Below are positions 38,065 to 48,569 of a DNA stretch of 64,000 nt, in pieces. Every line of letters starts with the position of its first letter. Position 1 is the stretch's first letter. Source of the stretch: an uncultured Pelagibacteraceae bacterium (lineage in GTDB: Bacteria; Pseudomonadota; Alphaproteobacteria; Pelagibacterales; Pelagibacteraceae); the NCBI GenBank assembly GCA_902538445.1, contig CACBFE010000003.1:1-64000 (forward strand), in the 5' to 3' direction. The notes beneath the pieces were generated by a model, which worked only from the letters and a program-made list of their open reading frames with translations, was not told the DNA's origin and ran no database searches. A program made the position numbers and the translations under genes.

Positions 38065-39833
38065 TGGCTAACGTAAAAACTCATGTTGAAGAAAGCGATG
38101 TTCTGATTATCGGTGGAGGTATGGCCGGAACTGGAGCTACTTTTGAAGCTAGACATTGGGGGAGAGATTTAAAGATAGTTTGTGTTGAAAAAGCAAATAT
38201 CGATAGAAGTGGTGCCGTAGCACAAGGTCTTTATGCAATTAATTGTTACATGGGCATGCAGTGGAATGAAAACCAACCTGAAGACCACGTTAGATACGCA
38301 CGAAACGATTTAATGGGCATGGTAAGAGAAGATTTAGGTTATGACATGGCCCGTCATGTAGATTCAACAGTCCATATGTTTGATGAATGGGGTTTGCCAA
38401 TGATGAAAAATGAGAAAACAGGAAGATATTTAAGAGAAGGTAAATGGCAAATCATGATACATGGTGAAAGTTATAAACCTATTGTTGCAGAAGCTGCAAA
38501 AAAATCTGCTAATAAAATTTACAACAGAATTATGATCACTCATCTTTTAATGGATGATGAAAAAGAAAATAGAATAGGCGGAGCAGTTGGTTTTAATATG
38601 AGAACTGGTGATTATCATGTGTTTAAAGCTAAAGCAGTAATTGTTGCAGCTGGCGGCGCTTCACATATTTTTAAACCTAGAGCAGTAGGCGAAGGTATGG
38701 GAAGAACTTGGTATGCTCCATGGAGTAACGGTTCAGCTTATGCTCTTCCAATTCAGGTTGGTGCTAAGATGACCCAAATGGAAAACAGAATTGTACTTTG
38801 TAGATTTAAAGATGGCTATGGTCCGGTAGGAGCTTATTTCTTACATTTAAAAACTTATACTCAAAATGCAAATGGAGAAAACTACGAAAAGAAATGGTAC
38901 GATCAAACTAAATCATTAGTTGGAGAATACATTGATCACCATCCTACACCTACATGTTTAAGAAACCATGCTTTTATCCAAGAAGTTCAGGCTGGCGGTG
39001 GACCAATTCACATGGTAACTAAAGAAGCATTTCAAGATCCACATTTAGAAACTGTTGGTTGGGAAAATTTTTTAGGAATGACAGTTGGTCAGGCTGTTGT
39101 ATGGGCTTCACAAAACATTGATCCAAAATACACAAATCCAGAGCTTACAACTTCTGAGCCATATGTAATGGGTTCACACGCAACATGCTCTGGAGCATGG
39201 GTAAGTGGACCAGAAGATCTATCTCCACCAGAATATTTTTGGGGTTACAATAGAATGTTAACTATTGACGGATTGTTCGGTGCGGGAGACACAGTTGGTG
39301 GAAGTGCACATAAATTTTCATCAGGGTCTTTCACTGAAGGGCGATTAGCTGCGAAAGCTGCTGTGAAATATATCGAAGATAAAAAAGCAGATGGAATTAA
39401 AGTAAGCGAAAAACAATACAAAGATTTAAAAAAGGTAATCTATAAGCCCTTAGAAAATTATACAGTTGGAAGAAACGAAATTACTGGAGGAACTGTATCA
39501 CCAAGTTACATTTCTCCCATTCAAGGACTACAAAGGCTTCAAAGAATTATGGATGAGTATGTCGGAGGAATAGCTACAAATTACATGACTAATGAAAACA
39601 TGCTTAATAGAGGATTAGAATTATTAAAATGGCTAGAAGAAGATTTAGAAAATGTTGGCGCTGAAGATTATCACCAGCTAATGAGAGCATGGGAATTAAA
39701 ACATAGAACTATTACCTCACAATGTGTGACGGAACATACTAAATTTAGAGAAGAAACTAGATGGCCAGGTTATTATTACAGAGGCGACCATCTCAAACTT
39801 GATGATGAAAACTGGCATTGTTTAACTGTTTAA
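38064..39833 (+). CDS. aprA: Adenylylsulfate reductase alpha subunit (apparently C-terminally truncated by in-frame TAA)
   Basis: DVLIIGGGMAGTGATFEARHWG; RSGAVAQGLYAINCYMG; GSHATCSGAWVSGPEDLSP. Confidence 0.96.
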   Translation: MANVKTHVEESDVLIIGGGMAGTGATFEARHWGRDLKIVCVEKANIDRSGAVAQGLYAINCYMGMQWNENQPEDHVRYARNDLMGMVREDLGYDMARHVDSTVHMFDEWGLPMMKNEKTGRYLREGKWQIMIHGESYKPIVAEAAKKSANKIYNRIMITHLLMDDEKENRIGGAVGFNMRTGDYHVFKAKAVIVAAGGASHIFKPRAVGEGMGRTWYAPWSNGSAYALPIQVGAKMTQMENRIVLCRFKDGYGPVGAYFLHLKTYTQNANGENYEKKWYDQTKSLVGEYIDHHPTPTCLRNHAFIQEVQAGGGPIHMVTKEAFQDPHLETVGWENFLGMTVGQAVVWASQNIDPKYTNPELTTSEPYVMGSHATCSGAWVSGPEDLSPPEYFWGYNRMLTIDGLFGAGDTVGGSAHKFSSGSFTEGRLAAKAAVKYIEDKKADGIKVSEKQYKDLKKVIYKPLENYTVGRNEITGGTVSPSYISPIQGLQRLQRIMDEYVGGIATNYMTNENMLNRGLELLKWLEEDLENVGAEDYHQLMRAWELKHRTITSQCVTEHTKFREETRWPGYYYRGDHLKLDDENWHCLTV

Positions 39834-39923
39834 AGACGAGACCCTAAAACTAAAAAGTTTACAATGGAGAAAGTTCCAGTTTATCATATTGTAGACGAAA
39901 AGAAGGAAAAGAAAGCTTCATAA
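39834..39923 (+). other. In-frame continuation of aprA reading frame after TAA at 39831-39833
   Basis: RRDPKTKKFTMEKVPVYHIVDEKKEKKAS*, same frame as aprA, resembles the expected AprA C-terminus. Confidence 0.75.
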
Positions 39924-39929
39924 AGTTTA

Positions 39930-40280
39930 ATGGAGTTGTTAGAAAAATCCGACAAAGAAATTCAAGACATTGCTCAGCCAATTTGGGATAATTTAGTCAA
40001 ATCTTCTAATATTAAAGACTATGGTGGCTTTACCAAAGATTTTTCGTCACAAATGCTTTATGGAGCAAATGAAGTTGAGCTTGGAAAGCAATGGGCTAAT
40101 AATAAATTGCTTACAAGTCTATCTGAAAAACAAGAATTTTTAGGAACAATAAGAAGAAATCAATTCATTACTGTTCTTTATAAACAAACAAGCCAAACAA
40201 TGCCTGGTGAATTTTTAGGTAGGCTAGTCTTAGGGGAAGAAGATGGTCTTGTAAAAGTTTTTGGAGCTACAATTTATTAA
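39930..40280 (+). CDS. Conserved small protein downstream of aprBA, unknown function
   Basis: 116 aa ORF; gene-neighbourhood only. Confidence 0.7.
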   Translation: MELLEKSDKEIQDIAQPIWDNLVKSSNIKDYGGFTKDFSSQMLYGANEVELGKQWANNKLLTSLSEKQEFLGTIRRNQFITVLYKQTSQTMPGEFLGRLVLGEEDGLVKVFGATIY

Positions 40281-40319
40281 GATTGACAAGTTAATGTTTC
40301 AGGCATACTGCTAATATTA

Positions 40320-41423
40320 ATGCTCGAAATTTATCTTCCAATTGCCCAAGTAAATATAGACATTTTTCTTTTATTATTTTTAAGTTTGGCTGTTGGAGTT
40401 TTATCAGGACTTTTTGGTGTTGGAGGAGGTTTTTTGATGACACCGTTTTTAATTTTTATGGGAATACCTCCAGTGTATGCAGTTCCAAATGAAGTTAATA
40501 ACATTCTTGCCACCTCAGTATCTGGTTCTTTAACTCATTGGTATAAGAAAACTTTAGACTATAAAATGGGTTTAATGATTGTTTCAGGAGGTGTAGTCGG
40601 AACTATCATAGGAATTATGACGTTTACTTTTTTTTCAGAAATCGGAAAAATAAGCTTAATTATTTCCTTGTTGTATATGTATCTCTTAGCAATAGTTGGA
40701 ACATTAATGTTGATTGAGGGTATAAAAGAAAGAAATCGATTAAAATCTAAAACAAGTATAAAAAAAAAATTACACGACCATAATTGGTTACAAGGTCTTC
40801 CATTAAGAATGAGATTTAATAAGTCTAGATTGTATGAAAGTGCATTCACCCCTATTTTATTAGGACTTATTGTTGGATTTGTTGCGTCAATGATGGGAAT
40901 AGGCGGTGCATTCTTAATGGTACCTGCGATGATATATATTATTGGAATGCCTGTTAAATTAATTCCTGGAACTTCTTTATTTGTTACGGTTTTCATAAGC
41001 GCCGTAGTAACAATTTTACATTCTTTTAATTACGGAACAATTGATTTGTTCCTTGTAGTTCCTTTAATTTTAGGTTCAATTGTTGGTGTTCAAGTAGGTC
41101 AAAAAATTGGTCAATTTTTAGATAGCAATGAGCTTAAATCTTTATTTGCAATGCTTTTAATTACCGTTGCTATAGCAATTGCCTATGACTCTTTCTTCAG
41201 AAATAAAACAGAATTTAATGGAAGTAAAGTTACAACACCAGAATTAAATAGTTTCGCTGAATTTATTGTAAGAATGGCTAATGATGCACCGTTCTTATAT
41301 GGAGCCTTTGCAATAATCCTTGCTGTTACGCTTGGAGCATTAATGGCATGGATTAGAAAAATTGTTCATGATTTAAGATATAAAAAACCAAAACAAGAAG
41401 AAGTCAAATTCCCAGTAAAATAA
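40320..41423 (+). CDS. TauE/SafE family sulfite/sulfonate exporter
   Basis: LSGLFGVGGGFLMTPFLIFMGIPPVYAV and MMGIGGAFLMVPAMIYIIGMPVKLIPGTSLF repeats. Confidence 0.92.
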   Translation: MLEIYLPIAQVNIDIFLLLFLSLAVGVLSGLFGVGGGFLMTPFLIFMGIPPVYAVPNEVNNILATSVSGSLTHWYKKTLDYKMGLMIVSGGVVGTIIGIMTFTFFSEIGKISLIISLLYMYLLAIVGTLMLIEGIKERNRLKSKTSIKKKLHDHNWLQGLPLRMRFNKSRLYESAFTPILLGLIVGFVASMMGIGGAFLMVPAMIYIIGMPVKLIPGTSLFVTVFISAVVTILHSFNYGTIDLFLVVPLILGSIVGVQVGQKIGQFLDSNELKSLFAMLLITVAIAIAYDSFFRNKTEFNGSKVTTPELNSFAEFIVRMANDAPFLYGAFAIILAVTLGALMAWIRKIVHDLRYKKPKQEEVKFPVK

Positions 41424-41822
41424 TTATCTTTTTTTGTATTTTTGTTTTTGAGGTATTACACCTCTTACACCACCTCTAGGATCTTCTACATCTCCTTTTC
41501 TTCGAGGAATTAAATGGATATGACAGTGCATAATTGATTGACCTGCATCTCTACCTATATTAACCCCAATATTAAATGCACTTATATCTTTGTCTAATTG
41601 TTTTAACTCTCTTTTTTGATTTTTTAAAATCTCATCTAAATCATTAATCTCTTCTTTATTTAAATCAAAATAATCATCAACGTGTCTGTGGGTAATAATC
41701 AAAGTGTGATGTTTAGTGACAGGATAAGCAGTATCTCGAATAATGAAAAAATGTTTTGTTGATGAGATAACTTTACAATTAGTTTTATTACAGAAAATAC
41801 AGTCTTCGGTACTTGAAGACAT
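41424..41822 (-). CDS. HIT family protein
   Basis: DAGQSIMHCHIHLIPRR HIT motif. Confidence 0.94.
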   Translation of the reverse strand: MSSSTEDCIFCNKTNCKVISSTKHFFIIRDTAYPVTKHHTLIITHRHVDDYFDLNKEEINDLDEILKNQKRELKQLDKDISAFNIGVNIGRDAGQSIMHCHIHLIPRRKGDVEDPRGGVRGVIPQKQKYKKR

Positions 41823-42988
41823 TACGCACTTCGATAAAGCTTAGTCATAACAAATTCTCTGTGACCCAAAGCTTCAGCACATGTTAATCTACCGTTGGCA
41901 ACTTTAAGTGTTGTTTCAATAAGTTTATCTCCGGCTTGATCAAGGTTCATTTCTCTTGTTAAAATCTTAGAAACATCACAATCAACATGTTCACTCATTA
42001 ACTTAGCTGTTAAAGGATTGGCAGTTAGTTTTACAACAGGTTCTATAGGGTTACCTATGATATTTCCTTGTCCTGTTGGAAAAAGATGAATATTAAATCC
42101 TCCAGCTGCTTGTAAAGTTACACATTCTGCAGCTGCAGAGGAAGTATCCATAAAATATAAACCTTTACCTTTTTTGGGTTCTTCAGCTGGTTCTAAAACG
42201 TCAATAAATTTTCTAGATCCTATCTTTTGGAAATTTCCAAAAGCCTTTTCCTCAATTGTAGTTAGTCCTCCTGCTATATTACCTGCAGTGGGTTGACTTT
42301 CCGATAAGTCATCAGTCGCTTCTTTTAAAATAAAATCGTTATAATCACTCCATGTCTTCATAAATTTTTTCTGAGCCTCTGGAGTTGCCCCTCTTTTGGC
42401 ACATACTTGTTCTGCACCAGTTAGTTCAGAAGTTTCTCCGAAACATAAATGAACGCCTAATGGCTCAAGTTTATCCATTAAATTTCCAACTGTTGGATTA
42501 GATGCAAGACCCGAAGTTGTATCCGACTCGCCACATTTAACTGATATCCATAGATCACTCATTGGACATTCTTCTCTTTGTTTTTCAGAGGCCCACATAG
42601 AAAATTCCTGGGCTTTCTTGGATGCTTTCATTATTGTTTGAATGTCACCACTTCTTTCAATGTGAAAACCTTCAACTGGTTTTCCTGTTTCAGCTATTCC
42701 ATCAACAATTTTTTTTGTCCATTTTGGTTCAATTCCAATCACAATAACAGCAGCAACATTAGGATTTCTTCCTGTGCCTATCATTGTTCTAAAATGAAGT
42801 TCTAAATCTGCACCAAACTGCAATCTTCCATAGGAGTGAGGTAAAGCTATAGTTCCCTTAATATTGTTCGCTACCGCTTCAGCACAAGCATTTGAAATAT
42901 CATCAACTGGAAGAATAATTACATGATTTCTTGTTCCGGCTCTTCCGTTCTCTCTCTTATAACCTAAAAAACTTTTTGGAATTTCCAT
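41822..42988 (-). CDS. suyB: (2R)-sulfolactate sulfo-lyase, large subunit (UxaA/altronate hydrolase family)
   Basis: [55 protein letters not shown]; paired with suyA and divergent from xsc. Confidence 0.8.
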   Translation of the reverse strand: MEIPKSFLGYKRENGRAGTRNHVIILPVDDISNACAEAVANNIKGTIALPHSYGRLQFGADLELHFRTMIGTGRNPNVAAVIVIGIEPKWTKKIVDGIAETGKPVEGFHIERSGDIQTIMKASKKAQEFSMWASEKQREECPMSDLWISVKCGESDTTSGLASNPTVGNLMDKLEPLGVHLCFGETSELTGAEQVCAKRGATPEAQKKFMKTWSDYNDFILKEATDDLSESQPTAGNIAGGLTTIEEKAFGNFQKIGSRKFIDVLEPAEEPKKGKGLYFMDTSSAAAECVTLQAAGGFNIHLFPTGQGNIIGNPIEPVVKLTANPLTAKLMSEHVDCDVSKILTREMNLDQAGDKLIETTLKVANGRLTCAEALGHREFVMTKLYRSA

Positions 42989-42995
42989 ATTAATT

Positions 42996-43283
42996 TTACC
43001 ACTTTTTTGTTTTTACGTTGTGAACATGAACGTGTTCACCTTTTTTGATTTCTTTAACTACTTTTCCAATATCGTGGCCATACTTAAATATTGTATCCCC
43101 AACCTTAAGGTCTTTTAGTGCAATTTTATGCCCTAAAGGAACATCGTTTGTCGAAGGAACTTTAACGGTTTTGTCGTTTTCCATTATCCAAGCGCTACAA
43201 TCTTGGCCTTTTTTAGTAGTTTCTATTACAACAACTCCCACGTTATCTTTTTCGTCGTGAATGATGAGATCGGGCTGTGACAT
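42996..43283 (-). CDS. suyA: (2R)-sulfolactate sulfo-lyase, small subunit (SAF domain)
   Basis: 95 aa SAF-type; [24 protein letters not shown]…[16 protein letters not shown]. Confidence 0.8.
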   Translation of the reverse strand: MSQPDLIIHDEKDNVGVVVIETTKKGQDCSAWIMENDKTVKVPSTNDVPLGHKIALKDLKVGDTIFKYGHDIGKVVKEIKKGEHVHVHNVKTKKW

Positions 43284-43358
43284 AAAAATATCTAATGGAT
43301 ATAGACTAAAATTTAGTATAATGAAAGCTAGATTTTTCTTAATACTTTTAGGAGATTT

Positions 43359-45140
43359 ATGGCTAAAATGACTACAGAGGAAGCTTTTGTAAAAGTTTTA
43401 CAAATGCATGGAATTGAACATGCTTTTGGCATCATCGGTTCTGCGTTTATGCCTATCTCAGATATTTTCCCTGATGCAGGAATTACTTTTTGGGATGTGG
43501 CTCATGAGACAAACGGTGGTTTAATAGCTGATGGTTACACTAGGGCTACCGGGAAAATGTCAATGGTCGTAGCACAAAACGGACCAGGTATAACTGGTTT
43601 AGTTACACCAATTAAAACTGCATATTGGAATCATACTCCACTTCTTTTAGTAACACCTCAAGCTGCAAATAAAACAATGGGTCAAGGAGGATTTCAAGAA
43701 GTAGAACAAATGAATTTGTTCAAAGATATGGTTTGTTATCAAGAAGAAGTTAGAGATCCATCAAGAATTGCGGAGGTTTTAAATAGAGTTATTGAGAAAG
43801 CTATAAGGGGTTCAGCTCCAGCTCAAATTAATGTTCCAAGAGATTATTGGACTCAAGTAATAGATATTGAATTACCTCCCATTGTAAGATTAGAAAGGCA
43901 AGCTGGCGGTTCAGCAGCAATAGAGGAAGCGGCTAAATTATTATCTAGTGCAAAGTTTCCAGTGATATTATCAGGTGCGGGAGTTGTTATTGGTGGAGCA
44001 ATTAAAGATTGTGTGAAGCTAGCGGAAAAATTAGATTCTCCAGTATGTTCTGGTTATCAACATAATGATAGCTTTCCAGGGAGTCATCCACTGGCAGTAG
44101 GCCCATTAGGTTACAATGGATCAAAAGCTGCAATGGAATTAATAGCAAAAGCAGACGTTGTATTAGCTCTAGGAACAAGATTAAATCCTTTTTCAACTTT
44201 ACCAGGCTATGGAATTGATTATTGGCCAAAAAATGCAAAGATTATTCAGGTAGACATGAATTCAGATAGGATTGGTCTAACTAAAAAAGTAACTGTTGGA
44301 ATTTGTGGAGATGCTAAATTGGTAGCTCAACAATTATTAAGCAAACTGTCTCCAAAAGCAGGAGATACTGATAGACAAAAAAGAAAAGATTTAATTCACC
44401 AAACAAAATCAGCTTGGTTACAAAAACTTTCTAGTTTAGATCACGAGGATGATGATCCGGGCACTGTTTGGAATAAGGAAGCAAGAGATAGAGATAAAGA
44501 TCGAATGTCACCTAGACAAGCTTGGAGAGCTATTCAAGCTGGTATGCCCGAGGATGTAATTATTTCAAGTGACATAGGAAATAATTGCGCTATAGGAAAT
44601 GCTTATCCAACTTTTGAAAAAGGCAGAAAATATTTAGCTCCAGGTTTATTCGGCCCATGTGGCTACGGTTTTCCATCTATCTTAGGTGCTAAAATTGGAT
44701 GTCCAGACACACCTGTAATAGGTTTTGCGGGTGATGGAGCGTTCGGAATAAGTATGAATGAAATGAGTTCTTGCGCAAGAGAGGAATGGCCAGCAATATC
44801 TATGGTTATATTCAGAAATTATCAATGGGGTGCAGAAAAAAGAAACACTACATTATGGTTTGATAACAATTTTATTGGAACAGAATTAGATCCAGAATTA
44901 AGTTATGCAAAGGTTGCTAATGCATGTGGTTTAAAAGGAGTAACAGTTAATACAATGGAGGAAACCACAAAAGCGATTAAACAATCTTGTGAAGACCAAA
45001 AGAAAGGTATTACAACTTTTATTGAAGTAATACTTAACCAAGAATTAGGTGAGCCATTTAGAAGAGATGCTATGAAAAAACCAGTTCGAGTAGCTGGCAT
45101 TAGAAAAGAAGATATGAAACCTCAAAAAGGTCTTAACTAA
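43359..45140 (+). CDS. xsc: Sulfoacetaldehyde acetyltransferase
   Basis: ThDP enzyme; HGIEHAFGIIGSAFMPISDIFPDAGITFWDVAHE; GFAGDGAFGISMNEM. Confidence 0.94.
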   Translation: MAKMTTEEAFVKVLQMHGIEHAFGIIGSAFMPISDIFPDAGITFWDVAHETNGGLIADGYTRATGKMSMVVAQNGPGITGLVTPIKTAYWNHTPLLLVTPQAANKTMGQGGFQEVEQMNLFKDMVCYQEEVRDPSRIAEVLNRVIEKAIRGSAPAQINVPRDYWTQVIDIELPPIVRLERQAGGSAAIEEAAKLLSSAKFPVILSGAGVVIGGAIKDCVKLAEKLDSPVCSGYQHNDSFPGSHPLAVGPLGYNGSKAAMELIAKADVVLALGTRLNPFSTLPGYGIDYWPKNAKIIQVDMNSDRIGLTKKVTVGICGDAKLVAQQLLSKLSPKAGDTDRQKRKDLIHQTKSAWLQKLSSLDHEDDDPGTVWNKEARDRDKDRMSPRQAWRAIQAGMPEDVIISSDIGNNCAIGNAYPTFEKGRKYLAPGLFGPCGYGFPSILGAKIGCPDTPVIGFAGDGAFGISMNEMSSCAREEWPAISMVIFRNYQWGAEKRNTTLWFDNNFIGTELDPELSYAKVANACGLKGVTVNTMEETTKAIKQSCEDQKKGITTFIEVILNQELGEPFRRDAMKKPVRVAGIRKEDMKPQKGLN

Positions 45141-45148
45141 ATCGTAAA

Positions 45149-45529
45149 ATGAAACAAAAAAAACAAAACAGAGGCTTTGGGCTGCTGTTTTTTATTGTGT
45201 TTCTAGTATTGGCATTATGGCCACTAAAAAACGGTGGAGAAATTAATCTTTACCTAATTTTTATAGCTTTAATCTTCTTACTACTGGGATTAATCAACTC
45301 AAAAATATTAACTCCTTTAAACAAAGGATGGGTAAAATTTGGTGAAATTTTAGGCAGAATAATTGCACCAATAGTAATGGCTATAGTTTATTTTTTAATA
45401 TTAACTCCAGTAAGTTTATTTGTGAGATTGTTTGGTAAAGATTTGATTAGCTTGAAGTTTAACGATAATTTAAAGAGTTATTGGATTAAAAGAGAAAAAA
45501 ATTTAGGAACAATGGATAAACAATTCTAA
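45149..45529 (+). CDS. SxtJ family membrane protein
   Basis: NRGFGLLFFIVFLVLALWPL…LNKGWVKFGEILGRIIAPIVMAIVYFLILTP. Confidence 0.82.
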   Translation: MKQKKQNRGFGLLFFIVFLVLALWPLKNGGEINLYLIFIALIFLLLGLINSKILTPLNKGWVKFGEILGRIIAPIVMAIVYFLILTPVSLFVRLFGKDLISLKFNDNLKSYWIKREKNLGTMDKQF

Positions 45530-45681
45530 TGATTGATTTTTTAAAAGAATTTTGGGAATTTTTAAACGAGAGAAAAAAATATTGGTTATTACCAATAATT
45601 ATTGTTTTAGCTTTATTTGGAGTTTTAATAGTTTTGAGTCAAGGATCAGCAGTAGCTCCATTTATATATACAATTTTTTAA
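45529..45681 (+). CDS. DUF5989 family small membrane protein, 50 aa, not in ORF track
   Basis: Translated by hand: MIDFLKEFWEFLNERKKYWLLPIIIVLALFGVLIVLSQGSAVAPFIYTIF*; abuts neighbours on both sides. Confidence 0.85.
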   Translation: MIDFLKEFWEFLNERKKYWLLPIIIVLALFGVLIVLSQGSAVAPFIYTIF

Positions 45682-47517
45682 GTGACATCTATTTTAGGTA
45701 TATCAGCGTTTTATCATGACAGTGCAGCCGCATTAATCATAGATGGAGAAATTATAGCAGCTGCTCAGGAGGAGAGGTTTTCAAGAAAAAAACATGACCC
45801 AAGATACCCTTTCAATTCAATAAACTATGTTTTGTCTGAGGGAAAAATAAAACTAAGTGATATCGATCACATAGTTTTTTTCGAAAAACCTTTTTTAAAA
45901 TTTGAAAGATTACTCGAAACTTATATGGCATTTGCGCCAAAGGGTTTTAAATCTTTTAGTCTTTCAATGCCAATTTGGTTAAGAGAAAAGCTTTTTCAAA
46001 AAAAATTCTTATTCGAAAAACTTAAACAGCACGATGAAAAATTTAAGGACATTAAAAAAATTAAATTTTCCGAACATCATTTTAGTCATGCTGCAAGCGC
46101 ATTTTTCCCTTCACCTTTTGAAGAAGCAGTCATTTTAACATTAGATGGAGTAGGAGAGTGGGCAACAACGACTGTAGCTATAGGTAAAAAGAATAATCTC
46201 AAAATGTTAAAAGAAATACATTTTCCTCACTCTTTAGGACTGCTTTATTCTGCTTTTACTTATTATACTGGTTTTAAAGTAAATAGCGGTGAATATAAAG
46301 TAATGGGATTAGCCCCATACGGTCAGCCAAAATATAAAGATTTAATAATAAATGAATTAATGGACCTTAAGGAGGATGGCTCATTTAAATTAAATATGAA
46401 GTTTTTTGATTATGCTACCGGTTTAACTATGACAAATAAAAAGTTTTCCAAGCTTTTTGGAAATCCTGTAAGGAATCCAAAGAAAGATTTACTAAAAGAT
46501 TTTCACATGGATATTGCAGCCTCAATTCAGGCGGTTACCGAGGAAGTAGTGATTAGACTTACTAGAAATATTGCTAGTGAATATAAAATAAAAAATTTAT
46601 GTTTAGCTGGAGGGGTTGCTTTAAATTGTGTGGCGAATGGAAAAATATTAAAAGAAAAGATTTTTGAGGACATATGGATTCAACCAGCGGCTGGAGATGC
46701 AGGAGGTTCTCTTGGAGCAGCATTGGCTTACTGGCATCAAGAATTAAATAAACCTAGGAAAAATTTTAAAGATCAAATGAAAGGTGCCTATCTAGGACCT
46801 AAGTTTTCTGAAAATTTTATAGAAAGTCAGTTAAATAGTTTAAAAGCCGTCTATAGTAAAAAATCTTCTGATGAGACTGCATCATTTGTTGCAAAAGAAT
46901 TAGCTAACAGTAAAACGGTTGGCTGGTTTCAAGGTAGGATGGAATTTGGACCTAGAGCCTTAGGAGGACGGTCAATTTTAGCTGACCCAAGGTCAGAAAA
47001 AATGCAAAAAGAATTAAATTTGAAAATTAAATTCAGAGAGAGTTTCAGACCATTTGCACCCTCAGTATTAAGAGAGGAAGTGAACAATTGGTTTGAACTA
47101 AATTATGATAGTCCTTATATGCTTTTAGTATCAGACATAAAAAAAGACCTACAAATACCTATGTCTAAAAATGACAATGAGCTTTTTGGAATAGATAAGT
47201 TAAATATTAAAAGATCAAGCATTCCAGCTGTTACTCACGTTGATTATTCAGCAAGGATACAAACAGTTCATAAAGAAACTAACTCAAAATATTACAACTT
47301 ATTAAAAGAATTCTATAAGATTACGGGATGTCCAGTATTAGTAAACACTTCTTTCAATGTGAGAGGAGAACCAATTGTATGTTCTATACAAGATGCATTT
47401 AATTGTTTTATGGGAACAAATTTAGATATACTTATCATTGAAAACTTTGTTTTAATAAAAGATGAACAAGATCAGTCATTAATTAAAAATTATAAGAATA
47501 AATTTGAGCTAGATTAG
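45682..47517 (+). CDS. Carbamoyltransferase (NodU/CmcH/TobZ family)
   Basis: ILGISAFYHDSAAALIIDGEIIAAAQEERFSRKKHD; GRMEFGPRALGGRSILADPR. Confidence 0.96.
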   Translation: MTSILGISAFYHDSAAALIIDGEIIAAAQEERFSRKKHDPRYPFNSINYVLSEGKIKLSDIDHIVFFEKPFLKFERLLETYMAFAPKGFKSFSLSMPIWLREKLFQKKFLFEKLKQHDEKFKDIKKIKFSEHHFSHAASAFFPSPFEEAVILTLDGVGEWATTTVAIGKKNNLKMLKEIHFPHSLGLLYSAFTYYTGFKVNSGEYKVMGLAPYGQPKYKDLIINELMDLKEDGSFKLNMKFFDYATGLTMTNKKFSKLFGNPVRNPKKDLLKDFHMDIAASIQAVTEEVVIRLTRNIASEYKIKNLCLAGGVALNCVANGKILKEKIFEDIWIQPAAGDAGGSLGAALAYWHQELNKPRKNFKDQMKGAYLGPKFSENFIESQLNSLKAVYSKKSSDETASFVAKELANSKTVGWFQGRMEFGPRALGGRSILADPRSEKMQKELNLKIKFRESFRPFAPSVLREEVNNWFELNYDSPYMLLVSDIKKDLQIPMSKNDNELFGIDKLNIKRSSIPAVTHVDYSARIQTVHKETNSKYYNLLKEFYKITGCPVLVNTSFNVRGEPIVCSIQDAFNCFMGTNLDILIIENFVLIKDEQDQSLIKNYKNKFELD

Positions 47518-48569
47518 TTTTTTTTTACAATATTTAATAGTTCAGGAAAAATTATATTAGAAATTTCCAAAGATCCTTCAGGAGTCGTATGTATTCCATC
47601 CCACCAAAATTCACTTTTTCCCTTAAGTTTTCTTGCTAAATCAATACAATTATATTTATTTTTTTTACAATGCTTAATGAGTGAATAATTTAAAATAAAA
47701 ATTCTTTTATCTCCATTTCCAGTTTCAGTAAGTTGATTTATGAAAATTGGCTTCGCATTTAGCTTTTGAGAGTAAAAAACTAATTTATCAATATTGCTTA
47801 AATAATCTTTTATAAGGAGCTTATTTTCATTCTCAAGTTTTTCTAAATTATATATCTTTAATGCTTCCTCAAATCCTAAAAAATTTTTTTTATCTTTTTT
47901 AGTTTTCAAAGCATGTTTTAAATCATAGATTAATTTCTCGTCTTTATTGTAGTATTTGTGTTTAATTTTTCTCAATAAATCATAAAAAATACTCCTTGAT
48001 TTTAAATTATCTTTAAATTGCTCTAATTTTGAAGGATTCAAAACATGCCCATCTGACGATTTAATTCTATCTTTATTTGCAACAACATCATTTATCCCAA
48101 TATAGAAAATAAAAAAATTTGGCTTTAATTCCCTCAATTTTGGAAACCAATTTTCAAAATTATAAATATGACCAAGAGTGGATTGTCCTTCAATACCAGC
48201 ATTAATAATTTTTAGATCAAAACTATTATCTAAAAATTTTTGATTTAATAATCCGACTATAGTTAATTCCTCAGGTTTGTACCTCTCATCTGCCGTGCTA
48301 CCACCTATCATAAGAGCTTTGATATCTTTTAATTTGATTTCATCACCTCTAAATCCATGATAATTTCTTTTATAGGTAAAATCATAAGTTTGTTTATTAA
48401 AAGTCACAGAATAACTATTTTTTTTTAATCTATGTTCTCTCATATAAGGCCCAAAATTATCTTTATCCAACCAATACCCAAAAATAATTTCAATTATTAA
48501 AAAAAATAAAAAAAATATCAATAAATTATAATAGACTAATTTAAAGGTTCTCATTTTTCTAAAATACAA
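47514..48569 (-). CDS. SGNH/GDSL-type hydrolase, membrane anchored
   Basis: MIGGSTAD, NAGIEGQSTLGH, YIGINDV, WWDGIHTTPEG blocks. Confidence 0.85.
   Translation of the reverse strand: MYFRKMRTFKLVYYNLLIFFLFFLIIEIIFGYWLDKDNFGPYMREHRLKKNSYSVTFNKQTYDFTYKRNYHGFRGDEIKLKDIKALMIGGSTADERYKPEELTIVGLLNQKFLDNSFDLKIINAGIEGQSTLGHIYNFENWFPKLRELKPNFFIFYIGINDVVANKDRIKSSDGHVLNPSKLEQFKDNLKSRSIFYDLLRKIKHKYYNKDEKLIYDLKHALKTKKDKKNFLGFEEALKIYNLEKLENENKLLIKDYLSNIDKLVFYSQKLNAKPIFINQLTETGNGDKRIFILNYSLIKHCKKNKYNCIDLARKLKGKSEFWWDGIHTTPEGSLEISNIIFPELLNIVKKN

Noticed and set aside
40559-40996. 145-aa minus-strand ORF in TauE/SafE gene
   Set aside because: Shadow ORF of a well-supported membrane protein gene.
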